In this document: piece by piece, positions 34,556-42,252 of the stretch
How the letters are laid out: every line of letters starts with the position of its first letter
Numbering within the stretch: position 1 is the first letter of the stretch
Assembly (NCBI GenBank): GCA_007129355.1
Contig: SKVR01000061.1
Span: 1-42,252, forward strand
Source of the DNA: Bacteroidales bacterium
Lineage (GTDB): Bacteria > Bacteroidota > Bacteroidia > Bacteroidales > UBA7960
Direction of reading: 5' to 3'
DNA length: 42,252 nucleotides
Notes under the pieces: generated by a model
The model's database searches: none
What the model was told of the DNA's origin: nothing
What the model saw: only the letters and a program-made list of their open reading frames with translations
Made by a program: the position numbers and the translations under genes

Positions 34556-36880
34556 TCAGAATGGATATCCTATCGCAAGGTTAAGTAAAAGGTTATCACG
34601 TCTCCAGCTGCTGTTGAGCGGGCGTATGGATTGAAAATATCCCGGCGAATCATCGTAAGGCACTGCAATAGGGAATGCCAGGTCGAGTCGTAAAAGAAAA
34701 AATGTAAAATCGAATCGCAGTCCAAAGCCGGTTCCTAATGCCATCTGGCTGAGAAATTGAGATGATTCAAACTTGCCGCCGGGGGTTCTTTCACGTTCTT
34801 CAAGGGTCCATACATTGCCTGCATCAGCAAATACTGCACCTTTGATAATATTTGTCATACTGAAGCGGTATTCCAGATTTGCCTCCAGTTTTATATCACC
34901 TGACTGGTAAATATTAAATGCTGTTTGTAATGTGTCGGGCGATTTGTATGATCCGGGGCCGAGTGAACGAGGATGAAAAGCCCTGATGCTATTGCTGCCG
35001 CCGGTTGTAAAAAGCTTTATATAAGGCAGGGTGGTAGAATTGCCATAAGGAACTCCAATGCCTGCTGCCAGCCGGGAAGCCAGTTTCCGGTCATTACCCA
35101 TATCAAGATAATACCTCAGGTCAAAATCATTTCGGGCATATTGCGAAAAACTTTGGTTAAAAATCCCATATCCGCCATCTTCCTGCTCTTCACTTAGGTT
35201 GAGGCCATGTATTATCAGGTAGGCCAGATTTCCCGACAAGTCAATGTTGTAGTTGAAGTACCAGGAGTGTTTTCGCTGTTCGCGCAGTTGAGAATTATAA
35301 AAATAAGAAAATTCTGATCCCAGCAAAAACTGTTCAAAAAGGCCCCTTCTGAAAAGTACTTCTTCCGAAAAAATTTGTTCATACTCTTCAGACACTGAGC
35401 CCAGTGAGAAAATATTGAATACGAAGGGGTTAAAGCGATATTGTGTGGTTACAGACTGGTTCCACAGGTAACCAAAATTGCTTCTTATGGAGGAAATACT
35501 GAAAGCATCAGTTCTGCTTCGAAAATTAAAGGAAAGCCCGATGCGGGTTCTGGGGATAAACCGGGGTGACAAAAACCCGTTACCAAAAGGAACAACAAAT
35601 CTGGGAATGGTTAATTCTGCAGAAGACCCGGCTTCCCAGGAGCTGGCACTTCTTTCCCTTTGACCAATATAGGTTTCATAGGCCCCATCGAGATTCAGCG
35701 TGAAGTTTTCTGCACCGCCAAGGAAGTTTCTGTTATTGAAAGATAAGGATAAACCCGGACCAGCAAAATTTGTGGATTTGGTTACACCTCTTATCTCTGC
35801 GCTAATGCTCTTTTTATCCATAGGTGTCACCTGTACCCTGAGATCAAGATAGGGTTTGTCATCATCCATGACTTCAATGAAACGAAGATTTACAAACTTG
35901 AAAACTCCCAGTCCCATCAGGTGATTGAGAGTAAGGTCATGGTCATTACTGTTATAAAGTTTATCCTTTTCAAAAAAGATAGCCCGCTTAAGTGTCGATG
36001 GTTTAAAATCTCCATTGTTATTCAAAAGATATATTCCGTCTTCAAGGTAAATGGTGTCATTTATCTGCTGCTCTTCAACCAGTGTAAAAGCGGTGTTAAT
36101 GAATATATTTCTTATGTGAAATCTTTCTTTAGCATTGGCAGGGATATTGGTTTTAAGAGCGAGAGAAAGGCTTACTTCTCTTTCCCCACCGGTAGTATCT
36201 GCTCTGAAAAGCAAGAAATCAGGATGAAAATAAAAATAACCTCGTTCTTTAAGATGTGTTGTTATTCGCTCACGTTCATCGCGCAATACACTCAGTCGGT
36301 AATCTCTTCCCGGTCTTATCAGGCTTTCTTCGAGCGATTCATTTATATGCTTTGCAATTTCATTATCAGGCTCAATGGGCAGAAGCTCAGCAATGGTGAA
36401 AGCAGGGTTTAGGGTTACTGAAAATTCGGCACCTGATCTTTTTCTCCTTTCTTTGATTTGGTAATCAATTTTCGGGTCGAAAAATCCCATGTTAAACAAA
36501 CGGTTCTCCATTAACTGAAGCGACCGGTCTATGCTGAAATCTTCAAACAGAACGGGAGCTCTTCCAATCCTGTTTCTCATGTAACGGGTAAGGGCGTTAC
36601 CGGGGTCTTCACCTGCAACGTTATAAAGCCATAATCTGGGTCGCCAGAACAGGAACTTTTCATTGGGCTGGGGACGGATTACCCTTTCAAGCTCTGAAAC
36701 TACATTCCCTTTATTGGATATCTTTTCATCCGATTCTATCTTTACCTTACTTCCTGTATAAAGTTTCTGGCCTTCATCAAGATATCTCAGGTTGGAACAA
36801 GATGAGAATAAAAGCAGAAGGGCAATTATTAGCATATAATTTCCAGGAAAAGGTAGCGATATGTATTTTCTAAAAATCAT
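34556..36880 (-). CDS. tamL: TamL: lipoprotein-type TamA/BamA family outer-membrane protein
   Basis: This 774-residue protein has a lipoprotein signal ending in FSSC (lipidated C28), POTRA-like domains (about 40-390) and a 16-strand barrel (about 390-774) ending in aromatic Phe (AIGYPF) as in Omp85 proteins. A lipid anchor on a TamA-like barrel is the mark of the Bacteroidota variant TamL. It acts with TamB in assembling outer-membrane proteins or moving lipids to the outer membrane. It lies 2 bp after the end of the long tamB gene, which implies co-transcription and partnership. Confidence 0.9.
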   Translation of the reverse strand: MIFRKYISLPFPGNYMLIIALLLLFSSCSNLRYLDEGQKLYTGSKVKIESDEKISNKGNVVSELERVIRPQPNEKFLFWRPRLWLYNVAGEDPGNALTRYMRNRIGRAPVLFEDFSIDRSLQLMENRLFNMGFFDPKIDYQIKERRKRSGAEFSVTLNPAFTIAELLPIEPDNEIAKHINESLEESLIRPGRDYRLSVLRDERERITTHLKERGYFYFHPDFLLFRADTTGGEREVSLSLALKTNIPANAKERFHIRNIFINTAFTLVEEQQINDTIYLEDGIYLLNNNGDFKPSTLKRAIFFEKDKLYNSNDHDLTLNHLMGLGVFKFVNLRFIEVMDDDKPYLDLRVQVTPMDKKSISAEIRGVTKSTNFAGPGLSLSFNNRNFLGGAENFTLNLDGAYETYIGQRERSASSWEAGSSAELTIPRFVVPFGNGFLSPRFIPRTRIGLSFNFRSRTDAFSISSIRSNFGYLWNQSVTTQYRFNPFVFNIFSLGSVSEEYEQIFSEEVLFRRGLFEQFLLGSEFSYFYNSQLREQRKHSWYFNYNIDLSGNLAYLIIHGLNLSEEQEDGGYGIFNQSFSQYARNDFDLRYYLDMGNDRKLASRLAAGIGVPYGNSTTLPYIKLFTTGGSNSIRAFHPRSLGPGSYKSPDTLQTAFNIYQSGDIKLEANLEYRFSMTNIIKGAVFADAGNVWTLEERERTPGGKFESSQFLSQMALGTGFGLRFDFTFFLLRLDLAFPIAVPYDDSPGYFQSIRPLNSSWRRDNLLLNLAIGYPF

Positions 36881-36882
36881 TT

Positions 36883-39800
36883 TTATGGAATATCATCTTC
36901 ATCTTCGGGTTCTGTAACGGTAGTTTCTTCTTCTTTTTTGAAGAGCTCTTTGAACTGGTTGTAACTTCTTGAAAACATGATAGCTATGCCTGTTTCAATT
37001 ACTTGGTCGTCAAAAATATCCCCGTAGTTCTTTTTTCTGAAACCTCTCAGTATAAGATTTCCTGCAGGAGTAAGAAGGTATTCAATATTAAAGTCGCCTG
37101 CTATTTCAGTTGCTTCCCGTCGGCGTGTTTCATCTTCGAGCTCAATATTTCCGCCAACTGTAATACTGACCCTGTCATCAAAAAAGTCTCGTGAAACTTC
37201 CATCTGCAGCTCAGTGCGGCCTGCTGCTTCTCCATTGGTGAAATCAACAAAAGATTCTACTTCAAAATTAATATCTACACCACGAATATACCGGTCAGAG
37301 ATCCTGTTTAGCTGCTGCGAAAGGATTTGGCTGGCTGATGTTCTCGCAGTTGCAGAAATACCACCACCGCCCCCGCCTGTAAGTGCTGCAAACGGATTTT
37401 CCTGCACGAAACTTCCCAGAATTAATAGAGCAAATACCTGTTTGTTGAGTTCCGATTCATTTTGGTTGATCTGGTTGATTCTTGCCATGATTGAGCCGTC
37501 CATTGCATTTCTGTGTTCCGGCGGTAGATCAAGCTCAAAACTTATTTGAGGTTCCATGAGATTTCCCTTCATTTTCAGGTATACCAGAAAGGGGTATTGT
37601 TGTCTCAATGCAACAGACTGTTCCTGTCCGGCACTCATCCGGTTGGCCATAAGTTCACGTGCGCTGGTACGGTGAGTATAGATTGCTGTAATGTCAACAT
37701 TGGCAACCAGGGGATCGCCGGTCCATACCATATTGCCGCTTTGAATCCTGAAGTTTCTGCGGATTACATCATAAAAAGTTAGCAGGTATTCCCCATCAGT
37801 AATGTCGTATCGTCCGGCAAGAGTGATTCTTCCGCCCGGATCAATCCCAAAACTAAGCATGCCACCACCTTTAACTTCAAGGAAATCACCGGCATATTCA
37901 TCGATAATGATTCTGATATCTGTTTGCGGGTCAATTTCCACATTTACACTTACATCCAGAATCTCAAAAGAAGAGCTTAGCTCATCGGGTTGGGCAGTTT
38001 CTCTTGCCAGCTGATAAAATAAGGTATCCCTGAACTGGATAAATTCAACAACACCATCATCACCAATTGCTTCGGGCATAGTTTGGGGAAGGGTAAATGT
38101 AAAATTTGATCCTTCATTGAGCTTTAGCCTGCCTTCCACCACAGGATTAACCTGGCTGCCACGTAAACGCAAATCAGTATCCATCAGTATCCGGCCGTAG
38201 TATTGTGGATTCTGCCCCTGTTTTACATTCATGAGCAGAAAGTTTCTTGAACTCAAATCGAGATTGAAGGCCAGTTCATTAAAATCCGCATAGTTTATGG
38301 TTCCATTTAAATTTGCACGGCGCCCTATTGAATCTTCCAGTACCATGTTTTGAAGCCTGATATTTTGCCTGTCAAAATTGATCTTTTCACTTCTTAAAAA
38401 ATACCCGGCATTAAGGTCTGGAACCCTGAAGGATGTTTCATTGATGTTAAGCTCACCAGAAATATTGGGAGATTCAGTTGTGCCGGTTATCTTCATTTTT
38501 CCTGCAAGATATCCTTTCAGGTGGGTGAGATTACCTGCAGTAAATCCTTCAAAACTGGGAAGATCAAGTCTTTCAAGATCAACATCCATGTTTATACCCG
38601 GTGTTTCACCTACTGTATAATTTCCTGATATCAATAAACTGGTAACGTCACTTTGCAATGAAGCAAAAAGGTCGAAGCGGTCTTCAACCGGATTCTCTGC
38701 TTTAATCAATATATCTCCGATTACCTCTCCTTCAAAGGTGAAACCACTCACAGAGAGATCTGCTACAAATGCAGGATTTTCAAAGATATTCATAAGGCTG
38801 AGTTCGCCGTTAAAGATCCCACCCAGCGGGAGAACCTGATCACCGGTAAAACCGGTAAGTCGTCCAATGTCAATCTGCCGGAATTCGATGTCGATAATAG
38901 GATATTCAGCGTCATGTTCACGGTTTTGGGCAATAAGGGCACGGCCCTCGCTTTCAAGTCTGAAGTTATGGATTTGCAGGTATTTTGTACCCAGTACAAT
39001 TAAGTTATCATTAGGAATATTCCAGCTCTCTCCATTGAGCAGGAGTCCTTCCCGGTCAAATTGAAGCCTGTAAAGTGTATCAGCTAATTCCACAGTTCCG
39101 GCAAATGCATAAAAGGGATTGTTATCAGGGTCTTTGATTCCCAGGTTAAAGTCCAGAATCTCGTTTTCAAACTTACCGTTTAGTTCAAACTGGTTTAAGG
39201 TTATATCGTTAATTGTTGCCGAGCTTAATTGAACTTCAAAATCCAGTGATGTTTCATTGGATATTATGCTCAGCAGAAATTCATCAGCATCAATGCCTGT
39301 ATGTTTTATGTGGGGAAGTGATACCTCTGCCATAAGATCCCTGATACTGCTGTCGTAGCCCATTATTACCTTCAAAGTGTCGAAGGAATCAAGCCCGGGT
39401 ATAAGCACCGAACTGATAAAGTCGTTGGGTATGATGTTAAGGTACATCTCAAATTGTTGATTCAAAAGCGTGTCTTCTTCCGAAACTTCAAGAAATGGTA
39501 AATCGTAATAATGAGCAAAATGGCCTGAAATGATCTCAGGAATTTCTGCCGGCGATATGTTACCGGAATAACCTGCCAGGATCAGTGATGAAGTAATGTT
39601 TAAATTGTAATCTACGGCACCTGATTCGGAATTTACGCTGAAATCGGGTACTCTGTAAATTTCACCTTCAGATGCCACATTAGTTCCTGAAATAGTAAGC
39701 CAGCCATTGAAGAAATCGTCGACATCGAATACAATATCAGTTTCCACTTTTGTCTGAACCAGCAGATCGTTATCCACTAATCCCAGTTGCTTAAGACGGG

Positions 39801-41958
39801 CATATTCAACATTAATAGTGCTTTTTAGTGCAGGAAATTCAGAGAAAACTCCATAGGATGCATCAAGGTCGAAATTGAGAAGTTCATCATCGTAACGGGT
39901 TGATAGAGTTGCCAACGAGTCTTTTAATCCAAATTGAATGGCAATTTCTTCATAAGGATGGCCGGCATATATCAGGTCATTGATTTGAAGGTTTGCCAGA
40001 AGTTGCATGGTTTGTGGTTCAAGTCCCTGACCTTCAAAGTCCAGCTCAAGGGCAATGGGTTCGGGAATGGTTTCTGTTTGCCTGAGAAGTTTTCCAAAAT
40101 CAAAACCTTTGGTGAAAAACCTGCCATCAAACAAAGCTTCTTGTTCTTCTGAGTCATTCAGCTCTCCTCTAAAAGTAAAATCTCCCAAATCTGTTCGAAC
40201 AGAAAGTTGTGTTTTGAAGTCTTTTAGTGAGCCATGACTGCGGTTATCAGCATAAATGTATTCTGGCAGCTCAATTCCTTCTGGTGCAAGGGTATCGGGA
40301 AGATTAGCCAGGAAACGCTGGGGTGCGGCAAAAAACCTGAATAAAATATCATCTAAAAATATACTTTCAGGATCAGTGATGTTGCGAATTCTGCCATCAA
40401 GATAAGTTGTGAAGAAATCCGGACCCGTTAGCCATAAACTGTCAATTTGTAAATCTTTCAAAGTTCCGTTAACACTGCCACCTAGTTTTACCCCCTGGTT
40501 TCCTGGCCAGTTGAAGTAAAATTCATTCATGGCGGGCACCAGGTAGGCCAAATCGTTCTTCAGGTGACTGGGTTCAAATTCTAAATCAAGTGTATAATCG
40601 GGCAACTTTTCTGAAGAAATATCAAGGAAACTTCCCGGGCTGGTGAGATGAAGAGCCAGCAAACTTTCTCCGGTTTCCAGCCGGAAATTTTGTATAGATG
40701 AACTTCCTGCCAGGTCAATATTGGCCTGTAGCTTCTTTAACCGGAACTGATCTGAAAAGCCGGCACCCAGTTGCAAAAGGTCAATCTTTAATCTTTCCGG
40801 ATTTACAATAATATTGCGAGCCTGAAACTCCAGGTTGGCCAGTTTTATATTCTGTGGATCAAATTCATACTGGTTGCTTTGCCCTGAACCATCCTGCATG
40901 CTAAAAGCAGACTCTTTTATGCTGATTTCATTCAGTGTGATGTGCCATTCCATTACATCAGCAAAACGAAATAAAAAATCTTCAGTTGCCTGCTGTTCAT
41001 TTACTATCGTTGTTGTATCTGTTTGTTCAGATTGTGGAAAGATGAAGTCTGCAATCAGCTTTTCTGCAAGAATGCTTTCCAGGTTAATACTGTATTTATG
41101 CAGTTGAATATTTTCTGGCTGCACATTGAGTTGATCGGCCCTGATATCCATTAAGGTACCGTCATAACTGTGCAAAGAAAACCCTGGATCAGAAAGCTGT
41201 ATGGATGTAGCTGCAATATCAAGTTCTACCCTTGTTTCATCAGTTTTCGGTACGGGTGTAACAGAAGGTTCCGACATGTTCATATCAACCTTTAACCCGT
41301 CAATAAGGACATCTTCTGTGTGATAGCGTTCATTGAGAATATCAGCCCGGCGCAAACGGGTATCAAAACTATTTAATGATGTTTGCAGGTCAATACCTGA
41401 AAAATGATCGACCAGTCGATAATGTATATTTCGGAGAGAAACCCTGTCAATGTTTATTTGCCATTGGCTACCCTGATTATTTTCTTCAATGTTTTCAGCT
41501 TGCGAAAGCGTATCACCGTTTTCGGTTGATGCAAATGCATATATCAGAAACTGAAAATTAAAAACAGTGTCGGGCTTTTGCCGCATCATATTGGCTGTTA
41601 TGTTTTCCAGCTCAAGTTTATTCACATTTACCTTGTTTCGCAGCAGACCCATCATCCCCACATCAACAAATATACTTCCTGCATAGAGAAGAGTATCTCC
41701 TTTATTATCTTCCACATATATACCCTTTAAACCCACCTTTTTTGGAAAACGAATGGAAACCCTGTCAATTTCTATGGTAGTTTTTGTTTGCTGGCTTAAA
41801 GATGATGTGATATGACCTGTGATCCAGGTCTGTACAGCCGAAAATTGCAATAATAAGGCGATAATAAGAAATAGCAGAATGAAGGAAGCAACAGTCCATG
41901 CAATGATCCTGATGATCCTTCTTAACCAGAGTTTAATTCTGCTTTTGATTATTGCCAT
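36883..41958 (-). CDS. tamB: TamB translocation and assembly protein (DUF490)
   Basis: This 1691-residue protein has an N-terminal membrane anchor (about 18-42, after a basic RIKLWLRRIIR), the FSAVQTWITGHITSSLSQQ motif, a long beta-rich body of AsmA/TamB type and a C-terminal DUF490 domain (about 1250-1640, with DGEYLLTFYDVIRRNFRIQSG). It should form a hydrophobic groove across the periplasm that meets TamL, encoded directly downstream. It is longer than E. coli TamB (1259), which is usual for Bacteroidota. The acidic tail (EEETTVTEPEDEDD) is a final oddity. It shares the motif and layout of the stand-alone copy at 27024, so the genome has at least two TamB-like genes. Confidence 0.92.
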   Translation of the reverse strand: MAIIKSRIKLWLRRIIRIIAWTVASFILLFLIIALLLQFSAVQTWITGHITSSLSQQTKTTIEIDRVSIRFPKKVGLKGIYVEDNKGDTLLYAGSIFVDVGMMGLLRNKVNVNKLELENITANMMRQKPDTVFNFQFLIYAFASTENGDTLSQAENIEENNQGSQWQINIDRVSLRNIHYRLVDHFSGIDLQTSLNSFDTRLRRADILNERYHTEDVLIDGLKVDMNMSEPSVTPVPKTDETRVELDIAATSIQLSDPGFSLHSYDGTLMDIRADQLNVQPENIQLHKYSINLESILAEKLIADFIFPQSEQTDTTTIVNEQQATEDFLFRFADVMEWHITLNEISIKESAFSMQDGSGQSNQYEFDPQNIKLANLEFQARNIIVNPERLKIDLLQLGAGFSDQFRLKKLQANIDLAGSSSIQNFRLETGESLLALHLTSPGSFLDISSEKLPDYTLDLEFEPSHLKNDLAYLVPAMNEFYFNWPGNQGVKLGGSVNGTLKDLQIDSLWLTGPDFFTTYLDGRIRNITDPESIFLDDILFRFFAAPQRFLANLPDTLAPEGIELPEYIYADNRSHGSLKDFKTQLSVRTDLGDFTFRGELNDSEEQEALFDGRFFTKGFDFGKLLRQTETIPEPIALELDFEGQGLEPQTMQLLANLQINDLIYAGHPYEEIAIQFGLKDSLATLSTRYDDELLNFDLDASYGVFSEFPALKSTINVEYARLKQLGLVDNDLLVQTKVETDIVFDVDDFFNGWLTISGTNVASEGEIYRVPDFSVNSESGAVDYNLNITSSLILAGYSGNISPAEIPEIISGHFAHYYDLPFLEVSEEDTLLNQQFEMYLNIIPNDFISSVLIPGLDSFDTLKVIMGYDSSIRDLMAEVSLPHIKHTGIDADEFLLSIISNETSLDFEVQLSSATINDITLNQFELNGKFENEILDFNLGIKDPDNNPFYAFAGTVELADTLYRLQFDREGLLLNGESWNIPNDNLIVLGTKYLQIHNFRLESEGRALIAQNREHDAEYPIIDIEFRQIDIGRLTGFTGDQVLPLGGIFNGELSLMNIFENPAFVADLSVSGFTFEGEVIGDILIKAENPVEDRFDLFASLQSDVTSLLISGNYTVGETPGINMDVDLERLDLPSFEGFTAGNLTHLKGYLAGKMKITGTTESPNISGELNINETSFRVPDLNAGYFLRSEKINFDRQNIRLQNMVLEDSIGRRANLNGTINYADFNELAFNLDLSSRNFLLMNVKQGQNPQYYGRILMDTDLRLRGSQVNPVVEGRLKLNEGSNFTFTLPQTMPEAIGDDGVVEFIQFRDTLFYQLARETAQPDELSSSFEILDVSVNVEIDPQTDIRIIIDEYAGDFLEVKGGGMLSFGIDPGGRITLAGRYDITDGEYLLTFYDVIRRNFRIQSGNMVWTGDPLVANVDITAIYTHRTSARELMANRMSAGQEQSVALRQQYPFLVYLKMKGNLMEPQISFELDLPPEHRNAMDGSIMARINQINQNESELNKQVFALLILGSFVQENPFAALTGGGGGGISATARTSASQILSQQLNRISDRYIRGVDINFEVESFVDFTNGEAAGRTELQMEVSRDFFDDRVSITVGGNIELEDETRRREATEIAGDFNIEYLLTPAGNLILRGFRKKNYGDIFDDQVIETGIAIMFSRSYNQFKELFKKEEETTVTEPEDEDDIP

Positions 41959-42035
41959 TATAGTAAAGTGTGTTCACTGTGCATTATAATAACATCAACG
42001 TCATGTATCTGGCTTTGTTTGATAATCAAACCTGA

Positions 42036-42043
42036 CAAATATA
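42036..42043 (-). promoter_or_regulatory. Candidate -7 box of tamB-tamL
   Basis: On the - strand this reads TATATTTG, a full TAnnTTTG match, 77 bases before the tamB start. A -33 box at regular spacing is not evident. Confidence 0.4.
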
Positions 42044-42173
42044 CAATTTTGAAAAAATTTATTATTCATTTACAGATATTAAAGCATACAATTTTTTCTT
42101 ATTTTTTTATCGGGGTTAATTGATAGTTAATCCTTGCAGCGATTGAGTAGGTCAAAAAAGCAGGTTTATTGGC

Positions 42174-42181
42174 TATTTTTG
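42174..42181 (+). promoter_or_regulatory. Candidate -7 box of the gene at the window end
   Basis: TATTTTTG matches TAnnTTTG 47 bases before ATG 42229. The 270-bp divergent gap 41959-42228 also holds the opposite box at 42036 and is otherwise AT-rich. Confidence 0.45.
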
Positions 42182-42228
42182 CAGCCATTTAAAATCACCA
42201 ACAACTACTCACCAAAAATTAATAAACT

Positions 42229-42252
42229 ATGAAGTTGAAATTTACCCTGGCT
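42229..42252 (+). CDS. Start of a gene cut by the window end
   Basis: ATG 42229 opens eight codons (MKLKFTLA) before the sequence stops. The short basic start followed by hydrophobic residues suggests a signal peptide of an exported protein. The ATG follows a candidate promoter by a suitable distance. Nothing more can be said about its identity. Confidence 0.5.

Noticed and set aside
35921..36412. 163-codon + strand frame within tamL
   Set aside because: It is a shadow of the tamL coding strand without domain features.
1..42252. tRNA genes, CRISPR arrays, insertion sequences, prophage
   Set aside because: No tRNA cloverleaf with T-loop, regular repeat-spacer array, transposase, integrase or phage gene was seen.

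Overview
The window most likely comes from an anaerobic or facultative member of the Bacteroidota, probably near Bacteroidales or Marinilabiliales. Evidence is a lipoprotein-type TamA (TamL) next to TamB, a DUF2851 protein, a DAHP synthase-chorismate mutase fusion, AT-rich leaders with few Shine-Dalgarno sites, and several promoters of the Bacteroidota TTTG/TAnnTTTG type. No mobile element, tRNA, rRNA or CRISPR array was seen. The content is mainly core metabolism and envelope biogenesis.

Region 1 (1-6977, + strand) is an aromatic amino acid operon: PLP aminotransferase, prephenate dehydrogenase, DAHP synthase-chorismate mutase, aroB, aroA and aroC. A 24-codon leader peptide (16-90) precedes it, with 6 Phe and 4 Tyr among residues 6-16. 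A 10-bp terminator hairpin with a U-tract follows (122-152). The 5' arm of that terminator can instead pair with the end of the leader reading frame (74-80). This is the layout of a ribosome-mediated Phe/Tyr attenuator and is the strongest regulatory discovery here. The gaps inside the operon carry short tandem repeats and a palindrome.

Region 2 (7019-13840) holds trxB with a good promoter and terminator, two tandem membrane sensor kinases of the HisKA_2 type without a response regulator, an OsmC-like protein and a DUF2851 protein. The second kinase has Asn where the invariant His before Arg is expected. Three TTGAAA boxes at exact 20-bp spacing lie upstream of the kinases.

Region 3 (14096-18466) has a small coiled-coil protein, zapA, a structured RNA that looks like 6S RNA, rny (RNase Y), two exported thioredoxin-fold proteins and a ferritin-like diiron protein.

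Region 4 (18607-24749, - strand) is a three-gene redox complex: a NuoE-like subunit, a NuoF/HydB-like subunit and a 1223-residue fusion of NuoG-type Fe-S domains, a GltD/NfnB-type FAD-NADPH module and a molybdopterin-type fold that has lost the catalytic residues. It resembles Stn-type NADH/NADPH/ferredoxin transhydrogenases more than a formate dehydrogenase.

Region 5 (24853-42252) holds a methyltransferase, tsaD, a stand-alone TamB-like gene that probably starts at AUU, an AI-2E family permease, a VanY-type carboxypeptidase, a LOG family protein, and a tamB-tamL pair for outer-membrane assembly. The window ends 8 codons into a new + strand gene.
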